Shown here in pieces: positions 1 to 5,251 of a stretch of DNA of 9,056 nt. A program made the position numbers and the translations under genes. Below the pieces are notes generated by a model. That model made no database searches. It was not told the DNA's origin and worked only from the letters and a program-made list of their open reading frames with translations. This stretch comes from an uncultured Collinsella sp. (GTDB lineage Bacteria; Actinomycetota; Coriobacteriia; Coriobacteriales; Coriobacteriaceae), in the NCBI GenBank assembly GCA_900550185.1, contig URRN01000075.1:1-9056 (forward strand). Direction: 5' to 3'. The first letter of the stretch is position 1. Every line of letters begins with the position of its first letter.

Positions 1-482
1 GCGACCGCACCAAGCCCCGCGTTGGCTTTATGCGCCGTGCGCTTTCGGTCTTCGAACGCTATGACGTTTCCGTCGAGCACATGCCCACCGGCGTCGACCG
101 CTTTGGTGCTGTGGTGCAGGAGCAGGACGTGCGCGATTCGCTGTACTCGCTCGTAGGCGACATTCAGCAGGAGGTCGAGCCGCTCGAGATCGAGGTGGTC
201 GAGGGCTTGGCACTTATCGCGACCGTCGGTCGTAACCTGCGCGGCCGTGCAGGTATCTCGGGCCACCTGTTTGGCATGCTTGGCCAGGCGGGCGTGAGCG
301 TGCGTATGATTTCGCAGAGCTGCGATGAGATCAATATCATTATCGGCGTCGAGGAGAAGGACTTCGACTTGGCGATTCAGACCATTTACCGTGCCTTCTC
401 CGACGAGAACGGCATTGTGAAAGTCGCGGACCTGGAGGCTCCCGCGCCGGTCGAACCCGCCCTGGCCGCCCTCCACAAGTAG
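1..482 (+). CDS. lysC: Aspartate kinase, C-terminal regulatory (tandem ACT) part, 5' end outside window
   Basis: Aspartate kinase phosphorylates aspartate to beta-aspartyl phosphate, the first committed step to lysine, threonine, methionine and diaminopimelate. Only the C-terminal ~160 residues are visible. The frame is open from base 3, so the ATG at 30 is internal and not the start. The stretch SVEHMPTGVD (ACT 1, effector-binding) matches the family's SVEHMPSGID segment. Farther on, LALIATVGRNLRGRAGI, VSVRMISQS and EINIIIGVE are the standard second ACT domain motifs, followed by the usual DFDLAIQTIYRAF ending. The catalytic kinase domain must lie upstream. The gene ends in TAG and is followed at once by a hairpin and then an intrinsic terminator, so asd downstream need not depend on its transcript. 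Family assignment is firm. Feedback specificity (Lys, Thr or both) cannot be read from this part. Confidence 0.93.
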   Translation, partial: DRTKPRVGFMRRALSVFERYDVSVEHMPTGVDRFGAVVQEQDVRDSLYSLVGDIQQEVEPLEIEVVEGLALIATVGRNLRGRAGISGHLFGMLGQAGVSVRMISQSCDEINIIIGVEEKDFDLAIQTIYRAFSDENGIVKVADLEAPAPVEPALAALHK

Positions 483-492
483 CGGCCATTCC

Positions 493-524
493 GGCAGATT
501 TTGGGACATGCCCCAAAATCTGCC
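493..524. repeat. Perfect 13-bp hairpin just after lysC
   Basis: The arms 493-505 (GGCAGATTTTGGG) and 512-524 are exact reverse complements around a 6-base loop. The element starts 10 bases after the lysC stop codon. No T-run follows on the + strand, so it is a poor intrinsic terminator by itself. It may protect the mRNA 3' end or be a dispersed palindromic repeat. It sits about 30 bases before a proper terminator. Confidence 0.6.
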
Positions 525-553
525 GTGGGGCGTTTCATTTCGGTTTCGTTTCG

Positions 554-585
554 ACGGGGCGGGTTTCATGCCCGTCCCGTTTTTG
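554..585 (+). terminator. Intrinsic terminator of lysC
   Basis: A 10-bp GC-rich stem (554-563 with 571-580, one G-U pair) closes a 7-base loop. It is followed directly by a T-run (580-584). This is a textbook rho-independent terminator between lysC and asd. It could also serve as an attenuator if asd is partly read from lysC, but no competing antiterminator was seen. Confidence 0.8.
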
Positions 586-655
586 TATAAACTGGGCAAG
601 AACATTTAGCCTGCTCGGCGTGCGGGCAAAAGCCACAACCTTAAAAGGGGGAAGC

Positions 656-1681
656 ATGAAACAGTACACGGTTGCTATTTTGGGCGCGACGGGAGCTGTT
701 GGCACCCAGATGCTCGAGTGTCTCAACGAGCAGGAGTTCCCGGTCGGCAAGCTCAAGCTGCTAGCGAGCGCGCGCTCTGCGGGCAAGACCGTCGAGTTCC
801 GCGGCGAGCAGGTTGTGATCGAAGAGGCTTGCCCCGAGGCCTTTGAGGTCTGCGACATCGTACTCGGCGCTGCCGGCGACGATATCGCGAAGGAGCTGCT
901 GCCCGAGGCCGTCAAGCGTGGCGCCATCGTGGTCGACAACAGCCACGCCTTCCGCATGGATCCCGAGGTGCCGCTGGTCGTGCCCGAGATCAATGCCGAC
1001 GATATCAAGTGGCATCACGGCCTTATCGCCAATCCCAACTGCGCGACTATCATCGGCCTGGTTCCCACGTGGCCGCTGCATCAGCTCGCCGGCGTGAAGC
1101 GCATGATCGTCTCGACGTATCAGGCGGCTTCGGGTGCCGGCGCTCCCGGTATGGCCGAGCTCGAGGCTCAGCTGGCCGCCCTGGGTCGCGGCGAGGAGAT
1201 TCCCGAGCCGCGTGCATTTGCCGCCCAGCTGGCGAGCAACCTGATTCCGCAGATTGGCGGCGTCAAGGAGGAGGGCTTTACCTCCGAGGAGATGAAGCTG
1301 CAAAACGAGGGCCGTAAGATCATGCATCTGCCCGAGCTGCGCGTGAACTGCACCTGCGTGCGCGTGCCCGTGCTGCGTTCGCACTCCGAGAGCATTACGC
1401 TCGAGTTTGAGCGCGACATTACGGTGGAAGAGGCCCGTGCTGCGCTGGCTGCCGCTCCGGGCGTGAAGCTGGTTGACGACATGAGCGCCGAGGATGCGCA
1501 CGACCGCTTCCCCATGCCGATGGACACCTCCGACCAGGACCTGATTTGGGTCGGTCGCGTACGCCGCGACATCTCGAACCCCGAGGCTGCGCGTGGCATC
1601 ACCTTCTGGTGCTGCGGCGACCAAATCCGTAAGGGCGCGGCAACCAACGCCGTCCAGATTGCTAAGCTGCTCTGCGAGTAG
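656..1681 (+). CDS. asd: Aspartate-semialdehyde dehydrogenase
   Basis: Asd reduces beta-aspartyl phosphate to aspartate-semialdehyde with NADPH, the second step of the aspartate pathway, in the cytoplasm. The product has 341 residues, normal for the family. The N-terminal nucleotide-binding glycine loop is GATGAVG (10-16). The active-site cysteine is C129 in ANPNCATI, and the catalytic histidine is H243 in RVPVLRSHSES. The substrate-binding EEMKLQNEGRKI segment and the C-terminal DQIRKGAATNAVQIA motif are present. The ATG at 656 is chosen over the in-frame ATG at 620 because AAAAGGGGGAA lies at the right distance upstream and the protein then starts, as usual, just before the glycine loop. 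It lies 173 bases after lysC, behind a terminator. A TATAAA at 586-591 overlapping the terminator T-run could be part of its own promoter, but no good -35 is visible. Confidence 0.96.
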   Translation: MKQYTVAILGATGAVGTQMLECLNEQEFPVGKLKLLASARSAGKTVEFRGEQVVIEEACPEAFEVCDIVLGAAGDDIAKELLPEAVKRGAIVVDNSHAFRMDPEVPLVVPEINADDIKWHHGLIANPNCATIIGLVPTWPLHQLAGVKRMIVSTYQAASGAGAPGMAELEAQLAALGRGEEIPEPRAFAAQLASNLIPQIGGVKEEGFTSEEMKLQNEGRKIMHLPELRVNCTCVRVPVLRSHSESITLEFERDITVEEARAALAAAPGVKLVDDMSAEDAHDRFPMPMDTSDQDLIWVGRVRRDISNPEAARGITFWCCGDQIRKGAATNAVQIAKLLCE

Positions 1682-1693
1682 TGTGACCTGTCC

Positions 1694-1823
1694 GGCGGGG
1701 GCCGGGCTTAGTTTTCAGAACGTCCTCGACCATGTGTGGCGCCTTGTCCTGCTCCTTCGGAGCCGCGGACAAGGCGCCACACTGGTCTGCGGAGTGTTCT
1801 GAAAACTAAGCCCGGCCTCCGCC
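1694..1823. repeat. 130-base nested inverted repeat (long composite hairpin) downstream of asd
   Basis: Outer arms 1700-1721 and 1796-1817 are perfect 22-base reverse complements. With G-U pairs the pairing extends outward to 1694/1823. Inside, 1734-1749 (GTGTGGCGCCTTGTCC) and 1767-1782 are a second perfect 16-bp inverted repeat. Between them GACCA (1728-1732) pairs with TGGTC (1783-1787), and at the tip GCTCC/GGAGC (1751-1755 / 1759-1763) closes a TTC loop. Nearly the whole 130 bases can therefore fold into one rod. It begins 13 bases after the asd stop. No long T-run follows, so simple intrinsic termination is not obvious. It could be a miniature inverted-repeat element, an mRNA-stabilising structure or a processed RNA. 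Confidence 0.8.
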
Positions 1824-1941
1824 TGCGGTGACGCTGCTGCGAGCGGCCTGCGATGGGGCCGTTGTTGGTTGGGGCCGCTGGGCTGATATGGGGGCGCGTG
1901 GCTGTTGCGGGCCCTGGTCCCGGCGGCGGCCCCGGCGCTTT

Positions 1942-2076
1942 GCGCCTGCCGCCTTTGGGGACTGTGGGGCGCGGCCGGCAGCTGCGACGCTGTCGCGCCT
2001 ACTGCCTTGGGTGACTTTGGGGTCGTGCGGCAGCCCCGGCGCTGCGCGCCTGCTGCCTTGGGTGACTTTGGGGTCG
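1942..2076. repeat. GC-rich imperfect tandem repeat, three copies of ~51-53 bases
   Basis: Copies begin at about 1942, 1995 and 2046, each with GCGCCT. The last two share an identical 24-base core at 2002-2025 and 2053-2076 containing CCTTGGGTGACTTTGGGG. The first copy is diverged (CTTTGGGGACTGTGGGG). Flanking GCCCCGGCGCT also recurs. Open frames run through this block on both strands, but they only translate the repeat into basic, low-complexity peptide and show no family resemblance. It is therefore treated as non-coding. The rest of the asd-ogt gap (1824-1941) is GC-rich, with several G-runs and no recognisable gene. Confidence 0.65.
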
Positions 2077-2102
2077 ATTGGGGTTGTCTGCACAATTCGC
2101 GG

Positions 2103-2129
2103 TATTATGGTGCGGAGTTTTGAAAGGAG
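2103..2129 (+). promoter_or_regulatory. Possible -10 element and ribosome binding site of the alkyltransferase gene
   Basis: TATTAT at 2103-2108 resembles a -10 box in otherwise GC-rich DNA, and AAAGGAG at 2123-2129 is a strong Shine-Dalgarno sequence 6 bases before the GTG start at 2136. The -35 is unclear: TTGTCT at 2084 is too close, and TTGGGG at 2078 has a 19-base spacer. The ribosome binding site is well supported. The promoter is a guess. Confidence 0.4.
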
Positions 2130-2135
2130 CCGCTG

Positions 2136-2714
2136 GTGGTCACGACGACGTTTGCTTCGCCTTTGGGCGAGATTTTGCTTGCCGCTGATGGCCGTGGTTT
2201 GACAGGGCTTTGGTTTGAGGGACAGGAGCACTTTGGCTCTACGCTTCTCAAAGAAGATGCAGAGCATGTTGAAGGTACCGATGCGATTTCCGGTATTGGT
2301 GGCATGTCTTCGGCGAATCCGGCCCATGGTGCGGCTTCTTCGGTGCTTGAGCGTTCGTGGGCTTGGCTGAATGCTTATTTTGCAGGGCAGGAGCCTCGGT
2401 ATACGCCGCCGTTACATATGATCGGTACGGCGTTTCAGCGTGAAGTTTGGTACGAGCTGCTTTCTATTCCGCGTGGCGAGGTCGCTACGTATGGCGAGAT
2501 CGCCCAGCGTGTTGCGGCTCGGCATCGTGTACCGGGAAACGATGACCCCGTTGTGTCTCCCCGTGCCGTGGGGGCCGCGGTCGCGCGTAATCCCATTTCG
2601 ATTATCGTGCCGTGCCATCGCGTGGTGGCGGCCGACGGATCGCTCAACGGATATGCCGGCGGGCTTGATCGCAAGGAGTGGCTGCTGCGGCTTGAGGGCG
2701 CGTACGAGGTGTAG
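2136..2714 (+). CDS. ogt: Methylated-DNA--[protein]-cysteine S-methyltransferase (O6-alkylguanine-DNA alkyltransferase)
   Basis: This suicide repair protein moves an alkyl group from O6 of guanine to its own cysteine. The acceptor is C160 in IIVPCHRVV. The helix-turn-helix DNA-binding part is visible as TAFQREVWYELLSIPRGEVATYGEIA (98-123), the arginine-finger helix as RAVGAAVARNP (143-153), and the substrate-pocket strand as GSLNGYAGGLDRKEWLL (168-184). An AAAGGAG ribosome binding site fixes the GTG start at 2136. At 192 residues it is longer than typical family members. The extra length lies near 43-66 (Gly/Ser/Ala-rich linker before the C-terminal domain) and near 129-141 (HRVPGNDDPVV) just before the arginine-finger helix. 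By eye its codons end in T more often than in asd, suggesting lower expression or a different history. It converges with the CLC gene. Whether the organism's copy is ogt or ada-like in regulation cannot be told. Confidence 0.93.
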   Translation: MVTTTFASPLGEILLAADGRGLTGLWFEGQEHFGSTLLKEDAEHVEGTDAISGIGGMSSANPAHGAASSVLERSWAWLNAYFAGQEPRYTPPLHMIGTAFQREVWYELLSIPRGEVATYGEIAQRVAARHRVPGNDDPVVSPRAVGAAVARNPISIIVPCHRVVAADGSLNGYAGGLDRKEWLLRLEGAYEV

Positions 2715-2753
2715 CGCTCGAGCACTTTGCATAGCCAAGATGCCGTGAAAGAA

Positions 2754-2893
2754 CGGGACACGCTTTCCGAATGGAGGCTCAGACGGAAACCACGTCCCGG
2801 AATTCTGTTTTAAAGCGGGATGCGCTTTCCGAATGGCGTCCCGAGCGGAAACCGTGCCCCGGAATACAGCCTCAGAGTGGGACGCCGTTTCCG
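2754..2893. repeat. 62-base-period tandem hairpin repeats between convergent genes
   Basis: Three units start at 2754, 2816 and 2878, exactly 62 bases apart; the third is only a left arm. Units 1 and 2 share GCTTTCCGAATGG and each folds: 2754-2769 with 2784-2799, and 2816-2831 with 2846-2861, with CGGG and TTTCCG stem ends and a 14-base loop. Several base changes between units fall in the middle of the stem, where unit 2 regains pairing through G-U pairs. Unit 1 is followed by the T-rich AATTCTGTTTT. Lying between the ends of ogt (+) and the CLC gene (-), the repeats may act as a two-way terminator or mRNA-end structure, or be copies of a dispersed genomic repeat. Confidence 0.7.
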
Positions 2894-2920
2894 GTTGAGA
2901 CCACCTGCTTGGACATCTTT

Positions 2921-4171
2921 CTACGCCCGCTCCTGCAGGGCGTAGATCGATTTGTCCATGTTGAACAGATAAGCCACAACGCAGACGATAAAGAACGCCG
3001 GCAGATTACCGAAACCGAAGACCTCGCAGCCAATGAGGATCGGCGCGAGCAGCGCGTTGGTGGCGCCGCCAAAGACGGCGGCGTATCCCAGCGCGGCGCA
3101 AAGTTCGACGGGCATGCCGAGGATTTCGGCGAGCACGACGCCAAGGCTCGCTCCGATGGAGAACAACGGCGTCACCTCGCCACCCTGATATCCTGCGGCA
3201 AGCGTGGTAATGGTGAGTGCGAATTTGAGCGCCCAGTCCCAAGGCATGATGGCGTCCTTGCCGTCACCGTTGAGCGCTGCCGATATCAGGTTGGTACCAA
3301 GTCCGCAGTATCGCCCCTGCCACAGTGTGAGCAGAATCGCTGATAGCGCGATGCCCATAACGGCGATTCGTACATAGGGGTTGGGGAGCAGTCGCGCCGC
3401 AAGGGTCTTGGCGTGGGCAAGGCACCAGGCAAAGGCGCCGCCTACCATGCCAAACGCGATACCCAGCACCGCAAGCCGTCCAAGACCGGGGAGATCAAGC
3501 GCGTATGAGGCGACAACGGCGACTTCGAACTTCTCGAGTCCCAGGGCGCCGGAGGTCATACTTGCGGCGAGCGAGGCCGTAAGCGCGGGAAACAGCGCGC
3601 GGTATTCCATGCGTCCTGCGACCAGTACTTCGATAGCAAAGACCGTGGCAGCAAGAGGCGTTCGAAAGAGCCCGGCAAAGCCAGCGGCCATACCAATGAG
3701 CAAAAACGTGTTGCCGGGGTTTCGGAAAGGTAGACGCCTGCCGATCCAGTGCGAGACGGTTGCACCAATCTGCACGGCCACGCCCTCGCGCCCCGCACTG
3801 CCGCCAAAGAGGTGCGTCCCCCACGTGCTCAACATAATGAGCGGCACCAAACGCGGGGAGATGGCGTCCTCGCGTCCGTGACCTACGTCAAATACCAGGC
3901 TCATGCCCCGATCGGTGCCTTTGCCCCAGGTGCGGTAGGAAAATACGATGGCCAAGCCCATGAGGGCGAGGAAGGGAAGGAGCAGTGTGATGTGTTCGTC
4001 GCGGAAGGCGCCGATTGCCAGAAGCACGCGTCCAAAGAGTGCGCAGATGGCGCCAACGATGATGCCGATAGGGATTCCGACGGCACCCATAAGCACGAGG
4101 CCGCTATAGGTGTTGAGCAAGCGTTTGATTCTGCTCGATACGTTGCTTTCCGACATTTTGTTTTCCGACAC
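2921..4171 (-). CDS. CLC-family anion channel/antiporter, resembling the fluoride/proton (CLC-F, EriC-like) branch
   Basis: An integral membrane protein of 416 residues, usual for bacterial CLC proteins, with about ten hydrophobic stretches. The gating-glutamate motif is GREGVAVQIG (127-136, E129) preceded by THLFGGSAG. Then come AAGFAGLFRTPLAATVFAIEVL (162-183) and GYQGGEVTPLF (327-337), with a late AVFGGATNALLAPILIGCE (365-383). The GSAGREG and GGEVTPLF forms, instead of GSGIPE and GGIFAP, resemble the CLC subgroup linked to fluoride export. I infer F-/H+ antiport, but substrate is not proven. Two starts are possible: GTG at 4171 (AGAGAG close upstream, used here) or ATG at 4156. It has its own promoter-like sequence and a hairpin leader; no fluoride riboswitch was seen. 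It follows the GyrI-like gene on the same strand, separated by 170 bases, and converges on ogt. Confidence 0.88.
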   Translation of the reverse strand: MSENKMSESNVSSRIKRLLNTYSGLVLMGAVGIPIGIIVGAICALFGRVLLAIGAFRDEHITLLLPFLALMGLAIVFSYRTWGKGTDRGMSLVFDVGHGREDAISPRLVPLIMLSTWGTHLFGGSAGREGVAVQIGATVSHWIGRRLPFRNPGNTFLLIGMAAGFAGLFRTPLAATVFAIEVLVAGRMEYRALFPALTASLAASMTSGALGLEKFEVAVVASYALDLPGLGRLAVLGIAFGMVGGAFAWCLAHAKTLAARLLPNPYVRIAVMGIALSAILLTLWQGRYCGLGTNLISAALNGDGKDAIMPWDWALKFALTITTLAAGYQGGEVTPLFSIGASLGVVLAEILGMPVELCAALGYAAVFGGATNALLAPILIGCEVFGFGNLPAFFIVCVVAYLFNMDKSIYALQERA

Positions 4172-4190
4172 TTGCTCTCTTGATAGAAAA

Positions 4191-4230
4191 AGAGCTGGAG
4201 TTGCGCATCGTTGAGAGGCTTTCCAGCTTT
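4191..4230 (-). terminator. Leader hairpin with T-run upstream of the CLC gene (attenuator or terminator)
   Basis: Read on the - strand, a stem of AGCTGGA and TCCAGCT (4222-4228 with 4193-4199, extendable to 10 bp with two G-U pairs) closes a 20-base loop. It is followed directly by a run of five T (4191-4187), about 16 bases before the GTG start. The loop contains CCTCTC (4218-4213), complementary to GAGAG of the ribosome binding site (4179-4175), so a pseudoknot hiding the site is possible. It may instead simply end transcripts from the GyrI-like gene. Confidence 0.55.
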
Positions 4231-4241
4231 AGCAAAACAAA

Positions 4242-4282
4242 CTTATAAGATGCTGCGGGCCGCGTCAAGATAATTGCTTGAC
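4242..4282 (-). promoter_or_regulatory. Possible promoter and operator of the CLC gene
   Basis: On the - strand TTGACG (4268-4263) could be a -35 and TATAAG (4247-4242) a -10, but the spacer is 15 bases, which is short. The -35 is half of an inverted repeat, GTCAAG-N7-CTTGAC (4264-4269 and 4277-4282), that could be an operator. Confidence 0.35.
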
Positions 4283-4308
4283 AGCCTGGGAGGCGGCTGG
4301 TTGGCTGG

Positions 4309-4344
4309 CTTAAAACCTAGCGCGTGAAATGACGCTCCGCGCTA
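4309..4344 (-). terminator. Weak hairpin at the end of the GyrI-like gene
   Basis: On the - strand a 7-bp stem, TAGCGCG with CGCGCTA (4344-4338 and 4324-4318), begins at the stop codon itself. It has a 13-base loop and is followed by GGTTTT. It could act as a modest terminator, but the T-run is short. Confidence 0.4.
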
Positions 4345-4980
4345 TTCAGCGCGCTTGATAGGATGACGAACCACAGTCTTAAGTTTCTCCGGTGCACATT
4401 TGCGTGGATCGGAGAGATAGATTTCGTGATGGAAACGGGTGTCTGAGAAGTCGGGGACATAGCCCTGCTCGGTCGTGTATTCATGCATGGCGTCTACGGT
4501 TGCCGGCTCGCTGTCATAAGGTCCGGTATGCATACATTGAACGCAGAGACCCTCGTCAACTTTAAGCAGCTCGATGGCAGAAAAGTCCAGTTTCTTTTTG
4601 GTCGTGGCTTCCGCGACTGCCCAGCCAAAGTCATCTCGGGTGACGAAATCGGGCAGGCGGATACACGAGATAAAGTTGAAATCGTCCTTGCGTACATAAT
4701 CGATGTCGCCGCTCGGGGAGTCTTGCCACCAGAAACCCTCGAGCGGCGGTACCACAAAGTCGAAATAGCCCTCGATACTCCTTGAGCCTTTCTTCGACAT
4801 CTTGACGGTATAGGCGATGCCGTAAAGCAGCGGCAGGGCATTTTGATACTCGCCACCTTCGGTATTTGGGTCGCCCTTTCCGCGAACGGCAACGTAGCTC
4901 ATAGGCGGGACAGTTACGATACTCGGCTTGCTCGCAGGTCTGTAGAGCTCCTTGCATTCCTTCTTAAAGTCGAACGCCAT
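4342..4980 (-). CDS. GyrI-like small-molecule-binding domain protein (COG4832 type)
   Basis: A 212-residue soluble protein with no signal peptide or membrane segment. The opening MAFDFKKECKELYRPASKPS, then VPPMSYVAVRGKGDPN (24-39), YTVKMSKKG (57-65), EGFWWQD (81-87) and the end HHEIYLSDPRKCAPEKLKTV (184-203) are the pattern of stand-alone GyrI-like proteins (SHS2-type fold, COG4832). Related proteins bind small aromatic or cationic compounds. Some members have been reported to hydrolyse the cyclopropane warhead of DNA-alkylating natural products; E186 in HHEIYLSDP is a plausible catalytic residue, but this is inference. There is no DNA-binding domain, so it is not itself a MerR or AraC regulator. 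AGAAAGGCGG precedes the ATG. Its promoter contains a LexA-like palindrome, which fits a damage-linked role; E. coli sbmC/gyrI is also LexA-controlled. Confidence 0.85.
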   Translation of the reverse strand: MAFDFKKECKELYRPASKPSIVTVPPMSYVAVRGKGDPNTEGGEYQNALPLLYGIAYTVKMSKKGSRSIEGYFDFVVPPLEGFWWQDSPSGDIDYVRKDDFNFISCIRLPDFVTRDDFGWAVAEATTKKKLDFSAIELLKVDEGLCVQCMHTGPYDSEPATVDAMHEYTTEQGYVPDFSDTRFHHEIYLSDPRKCAPEKLKTVVRHPIKRAE

Positions 4981-5021
4981 GTTGGCCGCCTTTCTGCGTA
5001 TTGGCCTGCTTAGATAACGGA

Positions 5022-5050
5022 ATCATATCATAGAAACGAACAGCTGTTCG
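5022..5050 (-). promoter_or_regulatory. Promoter of the GyrI-like gene with candidate LexA (SOS) box
   Basis: CGAACAGCTGTTCG at 5037-5050 is a perfect 14-bp palindrome and fits the CGAAC-N4-GTTCG core of Gram-positive and actinobacterial LexA boxes. On the - strand two overlapping TATGAT hexamers (5032-5027 and 5027-5022) give a good -10, so the palindrome covers the -35 region, where a repressor would block RNA polymerase. It lies 57 bases upstream of the start codon. No lexA gene is in the window to confirm it. Confidence 0.65.
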
Positions 5051-5193
5051 AATGATTTGGCTGACAGATTGAGATGCGTGCGTTGTGTTTGGCGGTCGGC
5101 CTGACCCAATCGATGATTTCTCTGCCTCCCCGGCGCCTCATCTATAGCTGCCGTTTCCCCATATAAAACCTGCCAAAATGAACCTGTCCCTTT

Positions 5194-5244
5194 TTGGTCG
5201 GTGCGAAATGGGTAATACTAAAGAGTTATCCGACCAGATGGGAA
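5194..5244 (+). promoter_or_regulatory. Possible promoter/operator of the ABC exporter operon
   Basis: TTGGTC (5194-5199) and TACTAA (5216-5221), or TAATAC at 5213, could form a weak promoter. The segment is spanned by dyads: GGTCGG (5196-5201) with CCGACC (5230-5235), and GGGTAA (5210-5215) with TTATCC (5226-5231). A repressor site is possible. The ribosome binding site, GGGAA at 5240-5244, is weak. The rest of the gap back to 5051 shows nothing recognisable. Confidence 0.3.
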
Positions 5245-5251
5245 CCGATCG

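Noticed and set aside
586..591. TATAAA as -10 box of an asd promoter
   Set aside because: It overlaps the terminator T-run, and no reasonable -35 lies 16-18 bases upstream, so it is kept only as a remark under asd.
761..1624. 287-residue minus-strand open frame opposite asd
   Set aside because: A high-GC shadow frame. The + strand carries all catalytic motifs of Asd.
1855..1894. G-quadruplex from four G-runs
   Set aside because: The runs are uneven and one loop is 12 bases, in a region that is G-rich throughout. Not convincing without experiment.
1942..2076. CRISPR array
   Set aside because: The repeated cores lie between stretches that are themselves related, the copies are only three and diverged, and no cas gene is near. 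It is a tandem repeat.
1806..2327. Long minus-strand open frame across the asd-ogt gap and ogt start (also plus-strand 1828-2202)
   Set aside because: The frames run through GC-rich tandem repeats, giving repetitive Arg/Pro/Ala-rich peptide. They overlap the well-supported ogt gene and have no recognisable domain or ribosome binding site.
2771..3343. Plus-strand open frame antisense to the CLC gene end
   Set aside because: It is a shadow of the CLC coding frame plus the 62-base repeats. The opposite strand encodes clear CLC motifs.
4172..4341. Fluoride (crcB-motif) riboswitch upstream of the CLC gene
   Set aside because: The conserved GGNGATGG-type start and the later TGATGAC/ACTCC-like pseudoknot strand are not present in the leader by eye. 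A different hairpin is there instead.
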